Below are positions 16,138-23,780 of a stretch of DNA of 64,000 nucleotides, in pieces; position 1 is the stretch's first letter, and the number at the start of each line of letters is the position of its first letter. The stretch is from DASQZT01 sp963728965. Lineage in GTDB: Bacteria; Acidobacteriota; Terriglobia; Bryobacterales; Bryobacteraceae. The stretch covers positions 992,001-1,056,000 of the forward strand of contig CAVSMH010000012.1 in the NCBI GenBank assembly GCA_963728965.1. The letters run 5' to 3'. Made by a program: the position numbers and the translations under genes. The notes below the pieces were generated by a model that searched no databases, was not told the DNA's origin, and saw nothing but the letters and a program-made list of their open reading frames with translations.

Positions 16138-17541
16138 ATGAAAAAAGTGCCTTACGATCTTGTGGTTATAGGGAGTGGTCCCGGCGGCTACTCCGCTGCG
16201 ATTCGCGCCGGACAGTTCGGGCTGAAGACGGCTCTGGTCGAGCGGCAGCCCAGGCTGGGCGGAACCTGTCTCCTGGTGGGATGCATTCCCACCAAATCGC
16301 TGCTCCAGACGGCCGACGTTTGGGAGCGGTTCGTACATTCCGAACAGGAGGGCATTCACTGCGAGAATCCGCGCCTGGAATATCCCAAGGTGAAGGCCCG
16401 CAAGGACGGCATCGTGACCAAGCACTCCAAAGGTGTGGAGATGCTGTTGAAACGCGCCAAGGTGGAGCGGATTTCGGGATCCGCCACGCTGAAGGGCGGC
16501 GGCGTGGTGGAGGTGAAGTCGGAGGCCGGCACGCAGACCCTCGAAACCAGGAACGTGATTTTGGCGACCGGCTCGGAAGCGCGCATGCTTCCGGGGCTTC
16601 AGCCGGACGCCGAGTTCATCCTGACGAATATCGAGATCCTTGACCTGAACGCGGTGCCGAAAAGTCTCATCATCATCGGGGCTGGCGCGGTGGGCGTGGA
16701 GTTTGCGTCGATTTTCAAGCGGTTCGGAACGGATGTGACGCTCATCGAAATGCTGCCGCGCATCGTGCCGGTGGAGGACGAAGACATCTCCAAGGAACTG
16801 GAGCGCAATTTCCGCAAGCAGAAGATCCGCGTCGAGACCGGCGCGCGCGCCGAGAACATCCAGAAGACGGGGCAGGGCGTGAAGGTCACCCTCACCACGA
16901 AGGACGGCAAGCAGGAGACCCTCGAAGCCGATAAACTGCTGGTGGCGGTGGGCCGCAAACCCAACAGCGAAAACATCGGGCTGGAAAATACGAAAGTGGC
17001 GCTCGACCGCGGCTTCATCATGGTGGACGAATCCCAGCGAACGGCCGAGCCCGGCGTGTACGCCATCGGCGACGTGGTAGCCGGCACGCCGCAACTGGCG
17101 CACGTGGCCACCCGCGGAGGCATGATCGCGGTGGCCCACATCGCCGGCAAGCCGGCGGTGCCGATCAACAAGCGCCGCATTCCGGGCTGCACCTATACCG
17201 AGCCGGGCATCGGCAGCGTGGGGCTCACCGAGGCGCAGGCGCGCGCCGCCGGCTACCAGGTGCGGGTGGGGCGGTTCCCGTTTGCCGGCGACAGCCGCGC
17301 CACCATCCTCGGTCACCACGAGGGCTTCATCAAGGTGGTGGCTGATGAAAAGTACGGCGAAATCCTGGGCGTTCACATCATCGGACCGGAGGCCTTCGAA
17401 CTGGTCGGCGAAGCGGTGGCGGCCATGGAGGCGGAGGCCACCGTCGAGGTGATGATGCAGACGATCCACGCGCATCCTACGCTGTACGAGGCCATGGGCG
17501 AGGCGTTCAACGCCGTATACGGTCTTTCGATCAATGCGTAA
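16138..17541 (+). CDS. lpdA: Dihydrolipoyl dehydrogenase (E3)
   Basis: E3 reoxidises the dihydrolipoyl arm of 2-oxoacid dehydrogenase complexes, passing electrons to NAD+. The 467-residue protein has the FAD-binding GSGPGGYSAAIRAGQ, the redox disulfide in GGTCLLVGCIPTKS, a second dinucleotide motif GAGAVGVEFASIF, the FAD segment TAEPGVYAIGDV, and the catalytic HAHPTLYEAMGEA at the C-terminus. I chose the ATG at 16138 (MKKVPYDL), directly before the FAD motif. It is the first gene of an operon with lipB and an E2 gene. Confidence 0.97.
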   Translation: MKKVPYDLVVIGSGPGGYSAAIRAGQFGLKTALVERQPRLGGTCLLVGCIPTKSLLQTADVWERFVHSEQEGIHCENPRLEYPKVKARKDGIVTKHSKGVEMLLKRAKVERISGSATLKGGGVVEVKSEAGTQTLETRNVILATGSEARMLPGLQPDAEFILTNIEILDLNAVPKSLIIIGAGAVGVEFASIFKRFGTDVTLIEMLPRIVPVEDEDISKELERNFRKQKIRVETGARAENIQKTGQGVKVTLTTKDGKQETLEADKLLVAVGRKPNSENIGLENTKVALDRGFIMVDESQRTAEPGVYAIGDVVAGTPQLAHVATRGGMIAVAHIAGKPAVPINKRRIPGCTYTEPGIGSVGLTEAQARAAGYQVRVGRFPFAGDSRATILGHHEGFIKVVADEKYGEILGVHIIGPEAFELVGEAVAAMEAEATVEVMMQTIHAHPTLYEAMGEAFNAVYGLSINA

Positions 17542-18193
17542 GTGCTGTCTGAGAGAACTCGGCCGCCTCGACTACGGCCGCGCGCTCGAATTGCAGCAAC
17601 AGCTTGTGGAAGCGCGCAAGCAAGGGCTGGCGCCGGACCACCTGCTGTTGTTGGAGCACCCTCATGTGATCACGCTGGGTCGCAACGGTCGCCGGGAGCA
17701 CCTCCTGGCCGATCCGCTGATCCTCGAACGCGCGGGCATTGCGTTCTATCCGACCGATCGCGGCGGCGATATCACGTATCACGGTCCGGGCCAACTGGTC
17801 GGCTATCCCATCCTGGACCTGCGCGAGTGGAAGCGCGACGTGGGAGCGTACGTGCGCGCCGTGGAGCAGGTGATCATCGATACCCTGGCGGACTTCGGTA
17901 TTTCAGCGGAGCGGATACAGAAGCTGACCGGCGTCTGGGTGGACGGGCGCAAAGTGGCGGCCATCGGAGTCCACATCAGCCGTTGGGTGACGTCGCACGG
18001 GTTCGCCCTGAATGTTTCGACGGATCTGAATTATTTCCACTACATCGTGCCGTGCGGCCTGACCCGGCCGGTCACTTCGATGGCCGCGTTGGGCGCACCG
18101 GCGACCGTGGCGGAAGTGTCCGGGCGCCTGGCCGCCCATTTCGGCCGGGTGTTCGAATGCGAAATGCTGGTGGAGGAGAGGCAACTGACATGA
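17534..18193 (+). CDS. lipB: Octanoyl-[ACP]:protein N-octanoyltransferase
   Basis: LipB moves octanoate from acyl carrier protein to lipoyl domains, the first step of lipoic acid assembly. The 219-residue protein shows the RGGDITYHGPGQLVGYPILDL block, the lysine loop GRKVAAIGVHISRWVTSHGFALN, and the catalytic cysteine in IVPCGL. It overlaps lpdA by eight bases and the E2 gene by four (ATGA). Placing the lipoylation enzyme between E3 and the lipoylated E2 means the modifier and its substrate are made together. No lipA is in the window. Confidence 0.96.
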   Translation: MRKCCLRELGRLDYGRALELQQQLVEARKQGLAPDHLLLLEHPHVITLGRNGRREHLLADPLILERAGIAFYPTDRGGDITYHGPGQLVGYPILDLREWKRDVGAYVRAVEQVIIDTLADFGISAERIQKLTGVWVDGRKVAAIGVHISRWVTSHGFALNVSTDLNYFHYIVPCGLTRPVTSMAALGAPATVAEVSGRLAAHFGRVFECEMLVEERQLT

Positions 18194-19518
18194 CCGACGT
18201 AGTGATGCCCCAGATGGGCGAAAGCATCGTGGAAGGCACGTTGACCAAGTGGTTGAAGAAGCCGGGCGAGCGCGTGGAGCGCGACGAGCCGCTATTCGAG
18301 ATTTCCACCGATAAAGTGGATACGGAGATTCCTTCGCCGGCCGCGGGCACGCTGGCCGAGGTGATGGTGGAAGAGGGAAACACCGTCGGCATCAATACAG
18401 TGGTGGCGCGCATCGAGGAAGGCGGAAGCGCGAGTCCCAAACCCGCCGCGGCGCCGCCCTCGAAGGAAGAAACGCCGGAGCCGGAAGGATCCGCGCAGGA
18501 GACCATTGAGCCCACGCCCGCTCCCCAGCAGGTGGAGGACGCCGCGCCCGTGGCCGCGGCAGGAGAGCCAACGGGGCCGCTTTCGCCGCTGGTTCGCAAG
18601 ATGGCGCGGGAGCACAATCTCGACCTTTCGCGGGTGAAGGGAACGGGTGCGGGCGGGAGGATCACCAAACAGGATGTCGAGGCCTACCTGGCTCAGGCGC
18701 CGCAGCCGGCCGCCGCGCGTCCCGCCGCTCCTCCCCCAGCGCCCCCGCAACCCCCCGCCGCAGCCGTGCCCGCGCCCGCTGCCCCGCCGCCCGCGATCGA
18801 ACCCCTGCCCCCGCAGCCGGGCGCACCCAAGACGCGCATCGAGCCGCTGAGCCAGATGCGGCAGCGCATCGCCGAGCACATGGTGATGTCCAAGCGCACC
18901 TCGCCGCACGTCACCACCGTGCACCGCGTCGATATGACGAAGGTGGCGCGGGTGCGCGAGCGCAACAAGACGGCGTTCCAGGCCAACTACGGGTTCTCGC
19001 TCACTTACCTGCCGTTCATTGCCAGGGCGGCCGTGGTGGCGCTGCGCCACTTTCCGCTGGTCAACGCCTCGCTCGACGGCACGAATATCATCTACCACAA
19101 CGAGATCAATATCGGCATTGCGGTGGCGCTCGAAAACGGGCTCATCGTGCCAGTCATTCGCGGCGCCGACGAACGGAACGTGCTGGGTTTGCAACGCGCC
19201 ATCGTGGACCTGGCGGCGCGCGCCCGCTCGCGCCAGTTGAAGCCGGAAGACGTGCAGGGCGGCACCTTCTCGATCACCAATTTCGGCAGCTTCGGAAGCC
19301 TCATGGGGACGCCCGTCATCAATCAGCCGCAGGTGGCCATCATGGGCGTGGGCACCGTCGACAAAACACCGGTGGTGGTGGAGGACGCCATCGCCATCCG
19401 CTCGATCTGTCACCTTTCGCTGAGCTTCGACCACCGCCTGATCGATGGCGCGCTCGCCGACCAGTTCATGACCAAGGCGAAGCAGGTGCTCGAAGAATGG
19501 TCGGATGAAGTGCTGTAA
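18190..19518 (+). CDS. 2-oxoacid dehydrogenase complex acyltransferase (E2)
   Basis: This 442-residue protein is a lipoyl-bearing E2 acyltransferase. In order: a lipoyl domain (residues 1-80) with the modified lysine in EISTDKVDTEI; a Pro/Ala/Glu linker; a peripheral-subunit-binding domain (SPLVRKMAREHNLDLSRVKGTGAGGRITKQDV); a long Pro/Ala linker; and a catalytic domain ending in LSFDHRLIDGALADQF with the HxxxDG active site. The substrate (pyruvate, 2-oxoglutarate or branched-chain) cannot be fixed from sequence, and no E1 gene is adjacent. The short catalytic-domain style resembles SucB or branched-chain E2. Confidence 0.93.
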   Translation: MTDVVMPQMGESIVEGTLTKWLKKPGERVERDEPLFEISTDKVDTEIPSPAAGTLAEVMVEEGNTVGINTVVARIEEGGSASPKPAAAPPSKEETPEPEGSAQETIEPTPAPQQVEDAAPVAAAGEPTGPLSPLVRKMAREHNLDLSRVKGTGAGGRITKQDVEAYLAQAPQPAAARPAAPPPAPPQPPAAAVPAPAAPPPAIEPLPPQPGAPKTRIEPLSQMRQRIAEHMVMSKRTSPHVTTVHRVDMTKVARVRERNKTAFQANYGFSLTYLPFIARAAVVALRHFPLVNASLDGTNIIYHNEINIGIAVALENGLIVPVIRGADERNVLGLQRAIVDLAARARSRQLKPEDVQGGTFSITNFGSFGSLMGTPVINQPQVAIMGVGTVDKTPVVVEDAIAIRSICHLSLSFDHRLIDGALADQFMTKAKQVLEEWSDEVL

Positions 19519-19602
19519 ACGGCGCTGCGTTTCCGGCTTCAGCAGGTCATGGTAGCGGCGGCGCCCGGCGTCTCATCGTGATAGATTGGATGGCCGAAGC
19601 CT

Positions 19603-20553
19603 ATGCGTACAGTACTCGGAATCCTCCTGTTGGCAGTGTGCCCCGCCTTCGCTGCGGACGCCGACTTCAACGGGCGGTGGGATCTCACCGCTTTGACCCA
19701 GCCGCGGCCGCGGGCGTGGTGGGTGGAGTTGAACGGCATCGGCACGCCGAACGCGAACGGCAAGTTCGTCAGCGCCTATGCGGGCGACATGAACAAGATT
19801 GACACCATCGCCGTCGAAAACGGCGAGTTGAAGTTCACCATCGTGCAGCCCGCAAGCCGCAACGGTGAGCAGCCTCGCCGCACCAACGTTTACCGGGCGC
19901 GCCTGGCGGGCGGCAAACTCGCAGGCACGCTCACCATCGAGGGCGGGAGCGCCCCGCCCCTCAAGTTCACCGGCGTCCGCGCCCCGGTCATCGACGAGAA
20001 AGACGATGGCACCTGGAAAGAAGGCACGCCTATCCAGCTTTTCAATGGCAAGGACGCGTCGGGCTGGAAAGCCTTGAATCCCAGCGTGGAGATGAAATGG
20101 ACGGTGAAAGACGGCGTGCTGCGCAATGCGCCGCCCACCACCGATATCATCTCCGAACAGAAATTCTGGAATTTCAAATTGCACGTCGATTTTCGGATTG
20201 TGGAGCATTCCAATAGCGGCATCGGGTTGCGCGGCCGCTACGAAATCCAGATCCTCGAGGACTACGGACGGCCGCCTAATTCCCACGGCTCGGCAGCGCT
20301 CTACAGCCGCTTCGCGCCCACCGTCAACGCCAGCAAACCGCCCGGCGAGTGGCAGAGCTACGACATCCGCCTGGTAGGCCGCCAATTGACGGTCGTCGAG
20401 AACGGCACCAAAGTGCTCGACAAGGTCCCGGTGGAAGGCCTCACCGCCATCGCCAACAACTCCGATGAAGCCGAGCCGGGGCCGTTCATCGTGCAGGGCG
20501 ATCATAGCTACGTCGAAATCAAGAGCTTCACGGTGACGCCGCTGCACAGGTAA
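19603..20553 (+). CDS. Secreted DUF1080 (3-keto-disaccharide hydrolase-like) protein
   Basis: This 316-residue exported protein has a signal peptide (GILLLAVCPAFA), an N-terminal beta-rich region of about 110 residues, and a C-terminal DUF1080 domain. That domain is a concanavalin-like fold found in predicted 3-keto-disaccharide hydrolases. The domain begins at IQLFNGKDASGWK and continues through HVDFRIVEHSNSGIGLRGRYEIQILEDYG and WQSYDIRLVGRQLTVVENG, all standard for the family. Such proteins are numerous in Acidobacteria and Planctomycetes. No partner sugar oxidase is adjacent. Specificity is not known. Confidence 0.88.
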   Translation: MRTVLGILLLAVCPAFAADADFNGRWDLTALTQPRPRAWWVELNGIGTPNANGKFVSAYAGDMNKIDTIAVENGELKFTIVQPASRNGEQPRRTNVYRARLAGGKLAGTLTIEGGSAPPLKFTGVRAPVIDEKDDGTWKEGTPIQLFNGKDASGWKALNPSVEMKWTVKDGVLRNAPPTTDIISEQKFWNFKLHVDFRIVEHSNSGIGLRGRYEIQILEDYGRPPNSHGSAALYSRFAPTVNASKPPGEWQSYDIRLVGRQLTVVENGTKVLDKVPVEGLTAIANNSDEAEPGPFIVQGDHSYVEIKSFTVTPLHR

Positions 20554-20584
20554 CGGAGCGGTCGGCCGGTTCGCGGCTCCCGGC

Positions 20585-20590
20585 TATAAT
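20585..20590 (+). promoter_or_regulatory. -10 box TATAAT directly ahead of hemD
   Basis: A perfect TATAAT ends nine bases before the hemD ATG at 20600. No clear -35 box is present. The transcript would begin at or a few bases before the start codon. Confidence 0.5.
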
Positions 20591-20599
20591 GCCAGCAGG

Positions 20600-21400
20600 A
20601 TGTCTTTCGAGGGGCTGAAGGTGCTCGCGCTGGAGAGCCGGCGCTCCACCGAAATTGCCGAACTGATTCGCAAGCAGGGCGGCGAGCCGTTCGTGGCGCC
20701 GTCGTTGCGGGAAGCGCCGGTCGAGGAAAACGCGGAGACGTTTCGATTCGCGGAGCGATTCTTGGCCGGCCAATTCGACATGACGATGCTGCTGACGGGC
20801 GTGGGCACGCGGCAGTTGAACCGTCTGCTGGCCACACGCTATGGCGCGAGCGACTTCGCCCGAGCACTCGGCCGCACCACGGTGGTGGCGCGCGGGCCGA
20901 AGCCGGTGTCGGCGTTGCGCGAGATGGGGCTGGTAGCGGCGCTGGTGGCTCCCGAGCCCAACACCTGGCGGGAACTGCTGCAGGTCACCGAAGGACGGCC
21001 GGAGCAGCGCATTGCGGTGCAAGAGTATGGGCGGTCGAACCCGGAACTGCTGGCCGGCCTGCGCGCGCGGGGGGCCGAGGTCACCGCGGTCCGCGTCTAT
21101 CAATATGCGCTGCCGGAGGATTGCGGTCCCCTCCGCGAAGCCGCGCAACGGCTGGCCTCAGGCGGTTTCGATGCGGCTCTGTTCACCACAGCCGTGCAGA
21201 TCGCCCACCTCATGCGCGTGGCCGAGGGCCTGGGGATTGCGGAGCCTGCGCTCGAAGGGCTGCGCCGCGCCTGGATCGGCTCCATCGGGCCGACGACCAC
21301 GGAGGCGCTCGAGGAATTCGGCCTGAAGCCGCGGCTGGAGCCGTCGCATCCCAAGATGGGCCTGCTGGTGCGCGAGGCGGCCGAGCGCGCGCCCGGTTAA
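20600..21400 (+). CDS. hemD: Uroporphyrinogen-III synthase
   Basis: HemD closes hydroxymethylbilane into uroporphyrinogen III with inversion of ring D, the branch point to heme, siroheme and cobalamin. The 266-residue protein shows the two-domain pattern: VLALESRRSTEIAELIRKQGGEP at the start, the conserved LLTGVGTRQLNRLL, VAVQEYGRSNPELLAGLRARGAEV and VYQYALPED in the second half, and SIGPTTTEALEEFG near the end. Sequence conservation in this family is low, but the layout is clear. It is immediately upstream of the ATP synthase F0 genes with a nine-base gap. No other heme genes are in the window. Confidence 0.88.
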   Translation: MSFEGLKVLALESRRSTEIAELIRKQGGEPFVAPSLREAPVEENAETFRFAERFLAGQFDMTMLLTGVGTRQLNRLLATRYGASDFARALGRTTVVARGPKPVSALREMGLVAALVAPEPNTWRELLQVTEGRPEQRIAVQEYGRSNPELLAGLRARGAEVTAVRVYQYALPEDCGPLREAAQRLASGGFDAALFTTAVQIAHLMRVAEGLGIAEPALEGLRRAWIGSIGPTTTEALEEFGLKPRLEPSHPKMGLLVREAAERAPG

Positions 21401-21409
21401 ACTACAGGT

Positions 21410-21637
21410 GTGGCCGGAGACAATAAGTCGGGGCTGGCGCGGGCGGCGGAGTACAGCTCGCTGGCGTTGATGCTGCCGGCTTCGACCGTGGTCGGCTACG
21501 TAATCGGATACTACCTGGACAAAGCGTTCGGCACGACGTGGCTGCGCATTGTGTTTTTGATCCTGGGCAGCGTGGCCGGGTTTGTCGGGCTGATCCGCCA
21601 GATCATGCGGGACTCGCGCGATGACGGTTCTGCCTGA
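21410..21637 (+). CDS. atpZ: AtpZ/AtpI-type F0 accessory membrane protein
   Basis: This 75-residue protein has two membrane helices (ALMLPASTVVGYVIGYYLD and LRIVFLILGSVAGFVGLI) and matches the small AtpZ/AtpI accessory proteins encoded at the head of bacterial ATP synthase operons. They are thought to help c-ring assembly or cation transport for the synthase. The start is GTG. It overlaps the next gene by 17 bases, which signals translational coupling within the F0 block. Confidence 0.85.
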   Translation: MAGDNKSGLARAAEYSSLALMLPASTVVGYVIGYYLDKAFGTTWLRIVFLILGSVAGFVGLIRQIMRDSRDDGSA

Positions 21638-22004
21638 CGAACTCGATTACGACCGCGCCGCCTGGCGCATCGGGCGCAACATGGCCATGATCGCGGCCAC
21701 GGGAACGGCGGCGGCGTTTGCCTGGCGCGGGTGGAGTTGGGGCGCGGGATTCTTTTTGGGGTCGCTGGTTTCATGGTTGAACTACCGCGCGCTGCGCGGG
21801 CTGGTGGAGGCGTTGGGAGGAGTAAAGCACCCGCGCGGGCGCGGTGTGTGGATCGCCCTGCGCTACATGCTGTTGGGGGCGGGCGCGTATGCTATAGTAC
21901 GATTTTCTTCCATCAGCCCGCTGGCCGTCATCGCGGGGGTGTTCGTACTGACGCTGGCGGTTTTCGCGGAAGCCATATTCGAGATTGTGTATGCACGAAA
22001 GTGA
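21621..22004 (+). CDS. atpI: ATP synthase subunit I-like protein
   Basis: This 127-residue protein has about four membrane helices and matches the ATP synthase subunit I family, a c-ring assembly helper. Segments GAGFFLGSLVSWLNYRALRGLV and the C-terminal ISPLAVIAGVFVLTLAVFAEAIFE are characteristic. It lies between atpZ and atpB and overlaps both. Its role is supported mainly by position and helix pattern. Confidence 0.82.
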   Translation: MTVLPDELDYDRAAWRIGRNMAMIAATGTAAAFAWRGWSWGAGFFLGSLVSWLNYRALRGLVEALGGVKHPRGRGVWIALRYMLLGAGAYAIVRFSSISPLAVIAGVFVLTLAVFAEAIFEIVYARK

Positions 22005-22716
22005 ATTGTGGATCACCCGGCTCTTTAACGACTTCCTTCCCGGGCTCGGGAACTGGTTCCTGGGATTGGTGGGCCGGCACGCGGAGCGGCCGTGGGACAA
22101 CTTCATTGTCATGCAGATTATCGTGGTGGTGCTGCTGATGGTGGTGTTTGCGATGCTGCGGCCCCGGCTGTCCGTGGATCGCCCCGGGAAGATGCAGCAC
22201 ATCTTCGAGATGGTCTACGATTTCGTGAAGACCCAGGGAGAAGATCAGGTGGGGCACTCGGCGCAGCGGTATATCTCGTTTTTCGGGACGATTTTCCTTT
22301 TCATTCTGACGGCCAACCTGATCGGGGTCATTCCTTCGTTTGAATCGCCCACAATGAACGCATCCGTCACGTGCGGCTGCGCCCTGGCTACATTTTTCTA
22401 TTACCACCTGATGGGGATTCAGGCGAACGGCCTCGGCTACGTCAAGCAGTTCCTGGGACCGATGGCGTTTCTGGCGCCGCTGATGTTTCCGATCGAAGTG
22501 GTCAGCCACCTGGCGCGTCCGCTTTCGCTTACCGTGCGTCTGTATGCCAATATGTTCGCCGGAGAGCAGGTCACCATGGTCTTCCTGCGCATGACCTATT
22601 TCCTGGTGCCGGTGATTTTTATGGGCCTGCACATTTTTGTGGGCCTGATTCAGGCCTATATTTTCATGCTGCTCACCATGGTGTATGTGGGGAGCGCGGT
22701 CGCGCACGAGCATTAA
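21991..22716 (+). CDS. atpB: ATP synthase F0 subunit a
   Basis: Subunit a forms the ion half-channels next to the c ring. The 241-residue protein has five to six membrane helices and the essential arginine in SLTVRLYANMFAGEQV, plus the conserved GLIQAYIFMLLTMVYVGSAV C-terminal helix. I use the ATG at 21991 (MHESELW); the TTG at 21985 is less likely. It overlaps the subunit I gene by 14 bases and precedes the c subunit gene. Subunits b and delta and the F1 genes do not follow in this window. Confidence 0.95.
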   Translation: MHESELWITRLFNDFLPGLGNWFLGLVGRHAERPWDNFIVMQIIVVVLLMVVFAMLRPRLSVDRPGKMQHIFEMVYDFVKTQGEDQVGHSAQRYISFFGTIFLFILTANLIGVIPSFESPTMNASVTCGCALATFFYYHLMGIQANGLGYVKQFLGPMAFLAPLMFPIEVVSHLARPLSLTVRLYANMFAGEQVTMVFLRMTYFLVPVIFMGLHIFVGLIQAYIFMLLTMVYVGSAVAHEH

Positions 22717-22803
22717 TACCGGCTTTATGCCGCCTTGCAGTGTGAGCCCGGCTGTACGGTGTCCGGGAACCACCTCCTGGGGCGATTTATCAAGGAGAAC
22801 GAA

Positions 22804-23112
22804 ATGACGAAGAAGTTTCTGTTGCTGGCGGTGATGCTGATGCTCGCCGGCACCCTACTGTGCGCGCAGACGCCTGCCGGCAATACCAGCGGCAGTAACT
22901 GGCCCACACCCGTAAGCGCCGCTTTCGGTATGGCGATTGCTTCCAGCCTGTGCGGCCTGGCACAGGGCAAAGCCATTGCCAGCGCGGTGGAGGGCATGGC
23001 GCGGAACCCCGGCGCGGCGAAGGCGATTCAGCTCGCCATGCTGATCGGTCTGGCATTCATCGAGTCGCTCGCGCTTTACACTCTGCTGATTGTTTTCGTC
23101 TTTGCCAAATAG
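22804..23112 (+). CDS. atpE: ATP synthase F0 subunit c with sodium-type ligand residues
   Basis: This 102-residue proteolipid forms the rotor ring. The first 22 residues look like a signal peptide (FLLLAVMLMLAGTLLCAQ), an extension most c subunits lack. Helix one contains GLAQGKAIASAVEGMARNPG and helix two contains the ion-binding glutamate in GLAFIESLALYTLL. The residues Gln54, Glu87, Ser88 and Tyr92 match the Na+ ligand set of Ilyobacter tartaricus (Gln32, Glu65, Ser66, Tyr70), with the same 33-residue Gln-Glu spacing. The start is set by AAGGAG six bases upstream. The next gene is unrelated, so the F0 block ends here. Confidence 0.94.
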   Translation: MTKKFLLLAVMLMLAGTLLCAQTPAGNTSGSNWPTPVSAAFGMAIASSLCGLAQGKAIASAVEGMARNPGAAKAIQLAMLIGLAFIESLALYTLLIVFVFAK

Positions 23113-23120
23113 CAAGCACC

Positions 23121-23160
23121 GGTGCCCGCCGGCCGGTTTCCGCGCCCGCCGGCGGGCGCC
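23121..23160 (+). terminator. Strong hairpin after atpE
   Basis: The arms GGTGCCCGCCGGC (23121-23133) and GCCGGCGGGCGCC (23148-23160) pair over 13 bases with one G-U pair, around a 14-base loop. There is no T tract. Its place after the last F0 gene suggests termination or 3' end stabilisation. Confidence 0.5.
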
Positions 23161-23326
23161 TCCTGCCCTGTCCGCCTTCCGTGGTGTTTTCCTGGTACCT
23201 TCTGCCACGCCTCAGACTAGTACGTGCGAATTGCGAATGAACTTCCACCTAGTACGAGACCTACTTCGGTTTGACCCACCGGCCTATTGACCTTACGTGC
23301 AATTACGACTTAGCATTAATCGATCC

Positions 23327-23674
23327 ATGGAACAACGCAGAACGCGGCGATTCCAGCTGGAACTGCCACTGTCGATTACCCGCACGGGTAGTCTGCGGAT
23401 GACGCTCGCCGGTCGAACCAAGAATATCAGCTCCGCTGGTGTGCTCTTCATCGCGGCGAGAGAACCCGACCTGGGTGGCGCCATCGAGTACATCATCACC
23501 CTGAACCACGAGGCGATACAGCCCGTGCAGCTTCGGTGCATCGGGAAAGTGGTTCGCAGGACGCGTTCCGACTCGGCCACCAATGGAGACGGCCGGACGT
23601 ATGAAATCGCCGCCACGCTCGAACGCTACGAGTTTGTCCGGGAACCGGCCCGCGCACTCGCCAGTTCCCTGTAA
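23327..23674 (+). CDS. PilZ domain protein
   Basis: This 115-residue protein is a stand-alone PilZ domain, the common bacterial receptor for cyclic di-GMP. The binding motifs are both present: the arginine cluster RRTRR at residues 4-8, matching RxxxR, and NISSAGV near residue 33, matching D/NxSxxG. I use the ATG at 23327. A GTG at 23297 would add ten residues without changing the domain. A TTGACC at 23287-23292 may be a -35 box. No diguanylate cyclase is nearby, so its target is unknown. Confidence 0.87.
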   Translation: MEQRRTRRFQLELPLSITRTGSLRMTLAGRTKNISSAGVLFIAAREPDLGGAIEYIITLNHEAIQPVQLRCIGKVVRRTRSDSATNGDGRTYEIAATLERYEFVREPARALASSL

Positions 23675-23780
23675 CGCTCTCTTTCGTATCTGCGCTCCTC
23701 CCCTCGCCTGATCCGCGCGCCTTGTGTCGGGGGACCTTCCCGGTGTAATGTAAGCAAAGAAAAAGCGAAGGCGCGCGGAC

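Noticed and set aside
16123..17475. 450-codon frame antisense to lpdA
   Set aside because: Complete overlap with an unmistakable E3 gene, and a His/Arg/Leu-biased product with no family pattern.
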